Assembly: GCA_947170495.1 (NCBI GenBank)
Contig: CAMVUB010000024.1
Location: forward strand, 1-34,084
DNA from: an uncultured Prevotellaceae bacterium
Lineage (GTDB): Bacteria > Bacteroidota > Bacteroidia > Bacteroidales > Bacteroidaceae
Direction: 5' to 3'
Length of the DNA: 34,084 nucleotides
The notes below the pieces were generated by a model. That model saw nothing but the letters and a program-made list of their open reading frames with translations. It was not told the origin of the DNA and ran no database searches. Of this stretch, positions 1 to 6,539 are shown one piece after another (the first letter of the stretch is position 1; each line of letters starts with the position of its first letter). The translations under genes were made by a program, and so were the position numbers.

Positions 1-48
1 CACCGCGCCGTAGCGTTTGCTAACGTTCTTTACCTCAATCGCATACAT
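1..48 (-). CDS. ABC transporter ATP-binding protein, N-terminus only
   Basis: Only the first 16 codons are in the window: the gene starts with ATG at 48 on the minus strand and leaves at base 1. The peptide MYAIEVKNVSKRYGAV has the usual opening of an ABC ATPase, a beta strand followed by the aromatic A-loop residue (Tyr in KRYG) that stacks on ATP. It starts 15 bases after the stop of the HlyD-like adaptor, which itself lies 4 bases after a TolC-like channel gene, so all three are very probably one operon for an ABC-driven efflux pump. Walker motifs lie outside the window, so the assignment rests on this start and the context. Confidence 0.7.
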   Translation of the reverse strand, partial: MYAIEVKNVSKRYGAV

Positions 49-63
49 ATCGGAGTTGTTTTT

Positions 64-963
64 TTACTTTTCACTGAATGCGACCTCGCCGTACATCCCT
101 ATCTTCACGTAGCCGTCGTTCTTGAAGGCGATTTTCACGGCATACACCAAGTCGGCACGCTCATCGTCGGTGAGGATGGTCTTGGGTGTGAATTCCGAGC
201 GCGAGGAGATCCATGAGATGGTGCCGTCGTAAGCCTTCCGCTGGCTGTCGCCGTAGTCGGCAAACAGCTTCACCTTCTGTCCGAGCTTAATCTGTTGAAG
301 CTGTGCCGAAGTGACGTAAGCCCGCAAGTACATCTCCTCGGTATCTGCAATCTTGAACAGCGGCTTGCCGATGGCTACAAACTCGCCTCGCTCCGTGTAT
401 TTCTCCAGTACCGTTCCCTTTGTGGGCGCCAGGATGTGGCACTTGCGCAGCTGGTCGCGCAGTTGGTCGATCTGCACGTCGGCCGTGGAAAGCTGCGAGT
501 TGAGCGTTGAGAGCTGGGTGTTCAGCGTGCTGACCTGTGCGTCCAACTGCTTTTGCAGCACCTTCACCTGATTGGCGGCGTCATCCAGCAACTTCGACGG
601 TGCTGCACCGTCGGCCACCAGCTCGCGATAGCGTTGCTCGTCCTGCTGCGCCTTGGCCAGCTGCTGGCGTGTGGCCGCTATCTGGCGTTCCATGTCGGGC
701 TTCTGGCTTTGATAGACTTGCTTCGTTGCTTCGAGCTGTTGGATTTTCAGCCATGTCTGGGTGGTGTCGATGATTCCTACCTCGGCGCCGGCTTTGATGT
801 TGTCGCCTTCTTCGACGCTGAATGTCAGCAGTGTGCCGTTTTGCTCAGCAAACACCGTCGTCTCCGTGGCCTCGAATACGCCCGTGGCGTCGTACATTTT
901 CTCGTTGTTGCCGCAAGCGGCTGTCAGCAGGGCAATGCCTGCCAGTAGATATATTTTTCTCAT
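64..963 (-). CDS. HlyD-family periplasmic adaptor lipoprotein of an efflux pump
   Basis: This 299-residue protein is a membrane fusion (adaptor) subunit that links an inner-membrane transporter to an outer-membrane channel. The N-terminus has a lipoprotein signal ending in LLTAAC, so Cys17 is probably lipidated and the protein anchored to the inner membrane. A biotinyl-lipoyl-like half (about residues 30-65, with VEEGDNIKAGAEVG) is followed by a long coiled-coil hairpin rich in Q, L and K (about 70-165), the second lipoyl half (LAPTKGTVLEKYTERGEFV) and a beta-barrel region. The coiled coil contains three consecutive seven-residue repeats (STLNTQL, STLNSQL, STADVQI) encoded by a short tandem repeat at 491-532. 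It is shorter than RND adaptors and fits the YbhG/HlyD type paired with ABC exporters. Substrate unknown. Confidence 0.85.
   Translation of the reverse strand: MRKIYLLAGIALLTAACGNNEKMYDATGVFEATETTVFAEQNGTLLTFSVEEGDNIKAGAEVGIIDTTQTWLKIQQLEATKQVYQSQKPDMERQIAATRQQLAKAQQDEQRYRELVADGAAPSKLLDDAANQVKVLQKQLDAQVSTLNTQLSTLNSQLSTADVQIDQLRDQLRKCHILAPTKGTVLEKYTERGEFVAIGKPLFKIADTEEMYLRAYVTSAQLQQIKLGQKVKLFADYGDSQRKAYDGTISWISSRSEFTPKTILTDDERADLVYAVKIAFKNDGYVKIGMYGEVAFSEK
491..532. repeat. Tandem repeat inside the HlyD-like coiled coil
   Basis: Two 21-base units start with AGCTG (491 and 512), each made of three related heptamers (GAGTTGA, GCGTTGA, GAGCTGG, GTGTTCA). Because 3 x 7 = 21, the reading frame is kept and the encoded peptide repeats every seven residues, matching coiled-coil heptads. 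The heptamer type resembles the other 7-bp arrays in this window. Confidence 0.5.
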
Positions 964-967
964 AACC

Positions 968-2248
968 TTAATTGTTTGTCGTGAACTTGTTATCGTAGAT
1001 TTCCTTCAGCATTTCAATCTCGTGTATCGACTGCTGCACGCGTGCGGCGTTCTCGGCATTGATTTCGCGCACGAGGTCGTTGACATCAATGATGCCGTGT
1101 GAGAGCTTTGACTCGGCAGCCTTCCGCACCTCAGAGCGCAGCGCTACAATCTCCTCGTCGTTCGCCATCAACTGGCGGTAGCGGCTGATGTCCTCGTTCT
1201 GCTGAATCTGTTCCAGGTTGTTGTTGAAGAGGAACACGTTGCGGTTCGTCTCCGTCATTTCGCGTTGCACGCGTAGTTTTGCCTTGTCATTCTTGCGGGT
1301 GTAGAGGCTCCCGATGTTCCACGTCAGCCGTGCTCCTATCATCCCGTTGAGGCTCCAGCGATGGCTCATCATGTCCTCAAACATATTGTAGCCCGGGTAG
1401 CCGTAGAAGCCTTGAGCAAAAACACCCAGCTTGGGCAGCAGCGCTGCATTGAGCGCCTTCTCCTGTGCGTTAATCAGTCCCAATTGCGCATCCAAAGCCT
1501 TCAGCTCAGGGCGCAAGTTACCTGCATGTTGCGACGCTGCAGCCGACAGGGATGGCTTCTGCACCTCCTTCACCTCCATGCCGCAGAACGTAGAAAGCAT
1601 CATCTGGAGCATTCGCTGCTGCGATGCCAAACTGACAAGCTTTTGTTCCACGTTCAGTCGCTCGGCCTTCACGTTCTGCAGGTCGCTCTCTGCCGCAGTG
1701 CCGTTCTTCACCATTGAAGCCAGCTTCTGTTCGTTGCCGCTCAGCTGTTGCTGCAGGTTGCGGTTGAGCTGAATCTGCTTGTCGAGCAGTAGGAGAGAGA
1801 AGTACATCTCGTTCACGCGCTGGCGAACATTATATATATTCACCTCATTCTGTGCTGCTTGCACCTTTCCCTGCTCGCGAGCTACGGCCTTCTGCGTCTT
1901 GATGGCAAAGCCGTCGAACACCGTCTGCTGTACATCGATGCCAATGCGATACTGGTCTTTCTTCAAGCCCTGCATGTTCAGCCCCATCTGTTGCATCATG
2001 TTCTTCATGGCATCAGGCCAGGCAGTCACGTCGCTCTGGTAGGTAGCCTGTGCCGAAGCCGTAATTTGCGGTAGCCATCCCTTCTGGATATTGGCTATCG
2101 TCAAGTCCGTAGTCTTCTGGATGAGGTCGTACTGCGCTATCAGCGGATAGTTCCGTTCGGCAGCTTGCTGACACTCCTCGATCGTCTGTGCTGCCACGAA
2201 GGCGTGAGCGCAGACGAGCAGTGATAAAAACAATAGTTTTTGTTTCAT
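968..2248 (-). CDS. TolC-like outer membrane efflux protein
   Basis: A 426-residue outer-membrane channel of the TolC/OEP family, which forms the exit duct of tripartite efflux pumps. I use the ATG at 2248 (MKQKLLFLSLLVCAHAFVAAQ), which gives a clean signal peptide; an ATG at 2281 in the same frame would overlap the promoter. The mature protein starts with the typical TIEECQQAAERNYPLIAQYDL segment of OEP repeats, followed by long amphipathic helices rich in Gln, Asn and Leu, and a second OEP repeat about halfway (LRPELKALDAQLGLINAQEKAL). It is first in the operon, 4 bases ahead of the HlyD-like adaptor. An AraC-type regulator gene diverges from it and may control it. Natural substrate cannot be told from sequence. 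Confidence 0.88.
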   Translation of the reverse strand: MKQKLLFLSLLVCAHAFVAAQTIEECQQAAERNYPLIAQYDLIQKTTDLTIANIQKGWLPQITASAQATYQSDVTAWPDAMKNMMQQMGLNMQGLKKDQYRIGIDVQQTVFDGFAIKTQKAVAREQGKVQAAQNEVNIYNVRQRVNEMYFSLLLLDKQIQLNRNLQQQLSGNEQKLASMVKNGTAAESDLQNVKAERLNVEQKLVSLASQQRMLQMMLSTFCGMEVKEVQKPSLSAAASQHAGNLRPELKALDAQLGLINAQEKALNAALLPKLGVFAQGFYGYPGYNMFEDMMSHRWSLNGMIGARLTWNIGSLYTRKNDKAKLRVQREMTETNRNVFLFNNNLEQIQQNEDISRYRQLMANDEEIVALRSEVRKAAESKLSHGIIDVNDLVREINAENAARVQQSIHEIEMLKEIYDNKFTTNN

Positions 2249-2278
2249 AGTTGTATTCAATGATTTCTTTTTCCGCTG

Positions 2279-2286
2279 CAAAGGTA
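2279..2286 (-). promoter_or_regulatory. Bacteroidales -7 box for the efflux operon
   Basis: On the minus strand the sequence reads TACCTTTG, an exact match to the TAnnTTTG -7 element used by the primary sigma factor of Bacteroidetes. It lies about 30 bases before the ATG at 2248. No convincing -33 TTTG is seen at the usual spacing, so activation by a regulator is possible. Confidence 0.6.
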
Positions 2287-2383
2287 TGGCGAGTATTTAG
2301 AATGATTGTTATCTTATTGGCAAGAAAAATGTCCTTTTTGTAAGATTCATCTCAGAAAAGGATATTTTTACCCAAGAAAGTAT

Positions 2384-2391
2384 TACCTTTG
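2384..2391 (+). promoter_or_regulatory. Bacteroidales -7 box for the AraC-type regulator
   Basis: TACCTTTG matches TAnnTTTG exactly and lies 22 bases before the ATG at 2414. This supports that start over the upstream ATG at 2306, which would place the promoter inside the coding region. The -33 region is only T-rich (2365-2370). Confidence 0.6.
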
Positions 2392-2413
2392 CGTTCGAAT
2401 AACAATAAAAAGT

Positions 2414-3313
2414 ATGAGCAAACGACCCCGTCTAATGGATTTGTCCGGGATCAGAGACATCCTGGGTCCTCATCTGGAGCACTTGCGCGAGCATCTCTAT
2501 CTCAGTCCTGCTTTTGGAATCCTCCACGGCGCACCGGAGCCCTTCCGCTTCATCATGCAGCAGGAGCCGCCGTTCATCATCAATGATCATCGCTTTGGCA
2601 TCGTCATCCGCGGAGAGGGTGACATCAACTTCAATCTGGTTGACCATCACATCAGCGCACCGGCGCTTGTCTATATCGGCCCCGGCACCATCATCACCCC
2701 TCTCCGCTTTAGCAGCGATCTGGAAATCTATGGCATCGGCCTCTTCTCCACTTTCCCTATGCCCTTTGCCTCAGGCCAATGGCCGTCGGCCTTCAACGGG
2801 CAGGTGCGCGATTTCCAGCTCCAGGTGAGCAGCGCGGAGCTGAACGTGGCATCCGATATCCTCCAATGTGTTTGGGAGCTTGCACACCAGCCCGACTTCG
2901 ATATGCCCACTGTGTCATCCCTTGTGGGCGCCTTGATGCAATACTACGACCATCTGTTCCGACGTCAGGCCGATCAACAGTCGTTGGCTCGTTCACGCGA
3001 GCAAACCATTTTCGACCGCTTCATACAGCTTGTCAATCTGCATTGTCGCGAGCAACATCAAATCAGTTATTATGCTACTCGTATGTGCCTCACCGAGCGC
3101 TATCTCAGCACCGTCGTGCGTCAGACCAGTGGCACCACAGCCAAGGATTGGATAGACCGCGCTCTGGTCACACGTATCAAGATAGAATTACGGCACACCG
3201 AAAAGTCTGCCTCGCAACTTGCCGAGGAATTTCACTTTGCGAACCCCTCCTTTTTCTCGAAATATTTCCGCCGTCTCACAGGCATGACGCCGTTGGATTT
3301 CAGGCAGGGGTGA
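2414..3313 (+). CDS. AraC-family transcriptional regulator
   Basis: A 299-residue regulator with an N-terminal cupin-like sensing half (about 1-190) and a C-terminal AraC DNA-binding domain (about 200-297). The second half shows the two helix-turn-helix units: ISYYATRMCLTERYLSTVVR, then LAEEFHFANPSFFSKYFRR followed by LTGMTPLDFRQ, the family's signature ending. The start at MSKRPRLMD (2414) is chosen because the promoter box lies just upstream. It diverges from the TolC-HlyD-ABC operon, with both -7 boxes within about 110 bases, so the simplest guess is that it regulates that operon. The ligand is unknown. Confidence 0.88.
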   Translation: MSKRPRLMDLSGIRDILGPHLEHLREHLYLSPAFGILHGAPEPFRFIMQQEPPFIINDHRFGIVIRGEGDINFNLVDHHISAPALVYIGPGTIITPLRFSSDLEIYGIGLFSTFPMPFASGQWPSAFNGQVRDFQLQVSSAELNVASDILQCVWELAHQPDFDMPTVSSLVGALMQYYDHLFRRQADQQSLARSREQTIFDRFIQLVNLHCREQHQISYYATRMCLTERYLSTVVRQTSGTTAKDWIDRALVTRIKIELRHTEKSASQLAEEFHFANPSFFSKYFRRLTGMTPLDFRQG

Positions 3314-3388
3314 GGCCGGGCGCTCCCTTTCTATGTGAAAGATAGCTAAAATATATGCACCGAGGCTCTGCGAATCGAAATTTTGTTG

Positions 3389-3396
3389 TATCTTTG
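3389..3396 (+). promoter_or_regulatory. Bacteroidales -7 box for lysS
   Basis: TATCTTTG matches TAnnTTTG and lies 32 bases before the ATG at 3428. An in-frame ATG at 3383 sits upstream of this box and would be lost from the transcript, which favours 3428 as the real start. Confidence 0.6.
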
Positions 3397-3427
3397 CAGC
3401 GGAATAACATTAGATTATAGAAGTATC

Positions 3428-5293
3428 ATGGATTTGAAAGTACTTGAACTGAGCGAACAGGAGATTGTTCGCCGTCAGAATATGCAGGCGCTGCGCGATA
3501 TGGGCATTGAGCCTTACCCCGCAGCGGAATACCCTGTCACGGCTTGGAGCACAGATATCATCAGCAGCTTCGTTGACCTTCCCGTCATTGGTAAGGACGA
3601 AGAAGGTAATGAGGTCCGTGAGACCGCGACACCCGAGAACAGCCCCGTCGTGAGCATCGCCGGACGTGTCATGAGCAAACGCATCATGGGTAAGGCCGGC
3701 TTCGCAGAGCTGCAGGATTCCAAGGGCAGAATTCAAGTGTATGTGCAGCGCGACAGCCTTGCGGCCCCCCATTCCGCCCCCGAGGGGGCTACGGCGCCTT
3801 TGTCTGCAGCAGCCAATGGTAATGAAGCCCCCTCGGGGGCAGTAGGGGGGACCTCTGGGGCTGACTTTTATAACATTGTCTTCAAGAAACTCCTTGACCT
3901 GGGCGACTTCATCGGTGTGAAGGGCTACGTCTTCCGCACGAAGACTGGTGAGATCAGCGTGCATGTCATGGAGATGACGCTGCTGAGCAAGAGCCTGAAG
4001 CCGCTGCCTGTGGTGAAGACGGACGCCGAGGGTAATGTCTATGACAGCTTCGACGACCCCGAGCTGCGCTATCGCCAGCGTTATGTGGATCTGGTCGTCA
4101 ACGCCGGTGTGAAGGAGACGTTCCTGAAGCGCGCCACCATCATCCGCACGATGCGCCGCATCCTCGACGAGGCCGGTTACACGGAAGTCGATACGCCCAT
4201 TCTGCAGAACATCCCCGGCGGCGCTTCGGCACGCCCGTTCATGACCCACTTCAATGCCCTGAACCAAGATATGTATATGCGTATCGCTACGGAGCTCTAT
4301 CTGAAGCGCCTCATCGTAGGCGGCTTCGAGGGTGTCTATGAGATGGGCAAGAACTTCCGCAACGAGGGTATGGACAAGACCCACAACCCCGAGTTCACCT
4401 GCATGGAGCTCTATGTGAGCTACAAGGACCTGAACTGGGGCATGGGCTTCACGGAGCGGATGCTGGAGCAAATCTGCACGGCTGTGAATGGTAAGCCCGA
4501 GGTGGAGATCGACGGTCAGGTCATCTCCTTCAAGGCTCCCTTCCGCCGTCTGCCGATCCTCGATGCCATCAAGGAGAAGACCGGTTACGACCTCTATCCC
4601 ATGAGTGAAGAGGAGATCCGCGAGGTAGCCAAGAAACTGAATATTGAGGTGGATGACACCATGGGCAAGGGCAAGCTCATCGATGAGATCTTCGGTGAGA
4701 CCTGCGAAGGCACCTTCATCCAGCCCACCTTCATCACCGACTATCCTGTGGAGATGTCGCCGCTGACGAAGATGCACCGTAGCAAGCCCGGCCTTACCGA
4801 GCGCTTCGAGCTGATGGTCAACGGCAAGGAACTGGCCAACGCCTACTCCGAGCTCAACGACCCCATCGATCAGGAGCAGCGTTTCATCGAGCAGATGAAG
4901 CTTGCCGACAAGGGCGACGACGAGGCCATGATCATCGATCAGGACTTCCTGCGCGCCCTGCAGTATGGTATGCCCCCCACCTTCGGCATCGGCATTGGCA
5001 TCGACCGTCTGGTGATGCTGCTCACGGGTAAGTTCGCCATTGGCGAGGTGATGCTCTTCCCGCAGATGAAGCCCGAGGTGAAGGCTCCGCGCGACAAGGA
5101 CGAGGCCTTCTTGGCTTTAGGTGTCCCTCAGGACCTTATTCCCGTCCTGCGCAAGGCCGGCTACAACCTGGTGGCTACGCTGAAAGGCGAGAAGCCGGCA
5201 AAGATCCAGCAGCAGATTATTGAGATTGTCAAGAAATACAAACTGGACCTCGAGAAACCCTCGCAGGATGCTATCGCCGCTTGGACAGCATAA
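3428..5293 (+). CDS. lysS: Lysine--tRNA ligase, class II
   Basis: Lysyl-tRNA synthetase (621 residues) charges tRNA-Lys with lysine using ATP, in the cytoplasm. An N-terminal OB-fold anticodon-binding domain (about 55-215) is followed by the class II catalytic core: motif 2 around FRNEGMDKTHNPEFTCMELY and motif 3 as GIGIGIDRLVMLL. A C-terminal extension of about 75 residues (after motif 3, ending AIAAWTA) is what I would expect of Bacteroidetes LysS. The odd part is residues 112-142, a low-complexity Ala/Pro/Gly insert in the OB fold between RIQVYVQRD and FYNIVFKKLLDLGDF. Its DNA is an inverted pair of GC-rich palindromic elements. The frame stays open and all core motifs are intact, so the enzyme should work. 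The start is set by the promoter box at 3389. Confidence 0.97.
   Translation: MDLKVLELSEQEIVRRQNMQALRDMGIEPYPAAEYPVTAWSTDIISSFVDLPVIGKDEEGNEVRETATPENSPVVSIAGRVMSKRIMGKAGFAELQDSKGRIQVYVQRDSLAAPHSAPEGATAPLSAAANGNEAPSGAVGGTSGADFYNIVFKKLLDLGDFIGVKGYVFRTKTGEISVHVMEMTLLSKSLKPLPVVKTDAEGNVYDSFDDPELRYRQRYVDLVVNAGVKETFLKRATIIRTMRRILDEAGYTEVDTPILQNIPGGASARPFMTHFNALNQDMYMRIATELYLKRLIVGGFEGVYEMGKNFRNEGMDKTHNPEFTCMELYVSYKDLNWGMGFTERMLEQICTAVNGKPEVEIDGQVISFKAPFRRLPILDAIKEKTGYDLYPMSEEEIREVAKKLNIEVDDTMGKGKLIDEIFGETCEGTFIQPTFITDYPVEMSPLTKMHRSKPGLTERFELMVNGKELANAYSELNDPIDQEQRFIEQMKLADKGDDEAMIIDQDFLRALQYGMPPTFGIGIGIDRLVMLLTGKFAIGEVMLFPQMKPEVKAPRDKDEAFLALGVPQDLIPVLRKAGYNLVATLKGEKPAKIQQQIIEIVKKYKLDLEKPSQDAIAAWTA
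3763..3853. repeat. Inverted pair of GC-rich palindromic elements inside lysS
   Basis: The left copy (3763-3792) starts GGCCCCCC and contains GCCCCCGAGGGGGC. The right copy (3824-3853) is the same element inverted, with GCCCCCTCGGGGGC and ending GGGGGGACC. A 31-base spacer separates them. The whole adds about 30 in-frame codons to the OB-fold domain of LysS. A related single element lies at 6385-6412. Confidence 0.75.
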
Positions 5294-5296
5294 ACT

Positions 5297-5321
5297 ATTC
5301 GTCATTCGTCATTCGTCATTC
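5297..5321. repeat. Heptamer array (ATTCGTC) between lysS and gpsA
   Basis: Three perfect tandem ATTCGTC units plus ATTC directly after the lysS stop codon and 8 bases before the GTG start of gpsA. One of several 7-bp arrays in this window with different unit sequences. Confidence 0.8.
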
Positions 5322-5328
5322 TTAAAAC

Positions 5329-6384
5329 GTGTTAGGCTTCGGTAACAAACAGTCAAAGGATTCTACTCCCCTCCCTACAAGGGAGGGGCAGGGGGGAGGG
5401 TCTTCTATCGCCATCATGGGTGGCGGCTCGTGGGCCACGGCCATCGCCAAGATGATGCTGGAGAAGAACGATGAGATATGGTGGTATCTACGTCGTCAGG
5501 ACCGCATCGATGACTTCATTCATCTGGGCCATAACCCCGCCTACCTGCAGAGCGTACACTTCGATGTCAGCCGTATTCATTTCTCGGCCGACATCAACGA
5601 GGTCGTTGAGAACTGCGACACGCTCATTTGGGTGACGCCCTCCCCTTATTTGAAGGGGCATCTGAAGAAACTCAAGGTACGCCTGCGCGATAAGTTCAAC
5701 CTCACGGCCATCAAGGGTATCGTGCCCGACGAGAACCTCTGCGTTTCGGAGTTCTTCCATCAGGTGTATAACGTACCCGACGAGAACCTCGCCGTTCTGG
5801 CCGGTCCCTCACATGCCGAGGAGGTGGCGCTGGGGCGTCTCACGTATCTCACCGTGGGCTGTGCCGACGAGGAGAAGGCGCAAGCCTTTGCCGATATGAT
5901 GGCTTCTAACTACGTGAAGACCAAGACTTCGCGCGATGTCATCGGCATCGAGTACGCTTCGGTGCTGAAGAATGTCTATGCCATCGCCGCAGGTATTTGC
6001 AAGGGCTTGAAATACGGCGACAACTTCCAGGCCGTGCTGATGTCCAACGCCCTTCAGGAGATGAACCGCTTCCTCGCCACCGTGCACCCCATCCAGCGCA
6101 GCATCTTCGAGAGCTGTTATATGGGCGACCTCATCGTGACGGGCTACAGCCAGTTCTCGCGCAACCGTGTCTTCGGCCAGATGATAGGGCAGGGGTACAG
6201 TGTCAAGAGTGCGCAGATAGAGATGGAGATGATTGCCGAAGGCTACTTCGGTGCCAAGTGTATGAAGGATATCAACCGCCATCTGCACGTGAATATGCCC
6301 ATCCTCGATGCGGTGTATAACATTCTCTATGAGCGTATTGCCCCCACCATCGAGATCAAGCTCCTCACGGATAGCTTTAGGTAG
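5329..6384 (+). CDS. gpsA: NAD(P)H-dependent glycerol-3-phosphate dehydrogenase
   Basis: GpsA (351 residues) reduces dihydroxyacetone phosphate to sn-glycerol-3-phosphate, the backbone of membrane phospholipids. The Rossmann NAD(P)-binding motif is IAIMGGGSWATAIAKM (from about residue 27). VLAGPSHAEEVALG and GIEYASVLKNVYAIAAGI, with the conserved catalytic Lys in VLKN, follow as expected. The first 25 residues are abnormal: the start is GTG at 5329, just after a heptamer array. Residues 13-24 (TPLPTREGQGGG) are encoded by a GC-rich palindromic element, whereas the family normally starts a few residues before IAIMGGG. The extension may be tolerated because it precedes the first beta strand, or the true start may differ; no ATG in frame lies between 5329 and the Rossmann motif. 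It follows lysS by 35 bases. Confidence 0.93.
   Translation: MLGFGNKQSKDSTPLPTREGQGGGSSIAIMGGGSWATAIAKMMLEKNDEIWWYLRRQDRIDDFIHLGHNPAYLQSVHFDVSRIHFSADINEVVENCDTLIWVTPSPYLKGHLKKLKVRLRDKFNLTAIKGIVPDENLCVSEFFHQVYNVPDENLAVLAGPSHAEEVALGRLTYLTVGCADEEKAQAFADMMASNYVKTKTSRDVIGIEYASVLKNVYAIAAGICKGLKYGDNFQAVLMSNALQEMNRFLATVHPIQRSIFESCYMGDLIVTGYSQFSRNRVFGQMIGQGYSVKSAQIEMEMIAEGYFGAKCMKDINRHLHVNMPILDAVYNILYERIAPTIEIKLLTDSFR
5366..5402. repeat. Palindromic element in the 5' end of gpsA
   Basis: CCCCTCCCT (5368-5376) and AGGGAGGGG (5380-5388) form a 9-bp perfect stem with a 3-base loop, followed by CAGGGGGGAGGGTC. The same layout (CCCCTCyCT, loop, AGrGAGGGG, then a G-run ending in GTC) recurs at 7638-7725 and 30641-30675. 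It encodes residues 13-24 of GpsA. Confidence 0.75.
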
Positions 6385-6412
6385 GCCCCCTATGGTCCCC
6401 CAAGGGGGACGA
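6385..6412. repeat. Palindromic element after gpsA, possible terminator
   Basis: GTCCCCC (6395-6401) and GGGGGAC (6404-6410) form a 7-bp stem separated by AA, preceded by GGCCCCCTAT. It matches the style of the lysS insert. It sits right after the gpsA stop and could act as a terminator, though no T-run follows. Confidence 0.5.
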
Positions 6413-6419
6413 TAGGAAT

Positions 6420-6539
6420 GAAAAGTGAAAGGATGAAAAGTGAAAAATAAGAGTTTCTCTTTTAAACAGTTATATCGTCAAGGAGGTGTTACTTGGCGCA
6501 GGATTATTTTATTTTTCATTTTTCATTTTTCAATTTTAA
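6420..6539. repeat. Inverted pair of heptamer arrays over the GH89 gene start
   Basis: The left array (6420-6448) has units GAAAAGT, GAAAGGAT, GAAAAGT, GAAAAAT. The right array (6512-6539) has ATTTTTC three times, then AATTTTA. ATTTTTC is the reverse complement of GAAAAAT, so the arrays are inverted copies enclosing a 63-base spacer. The GTG start of the GH89 gene (6440) is in the left array, and the right array encodes the hydrophobic core of its signal peptide. Confidence 0.75.
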
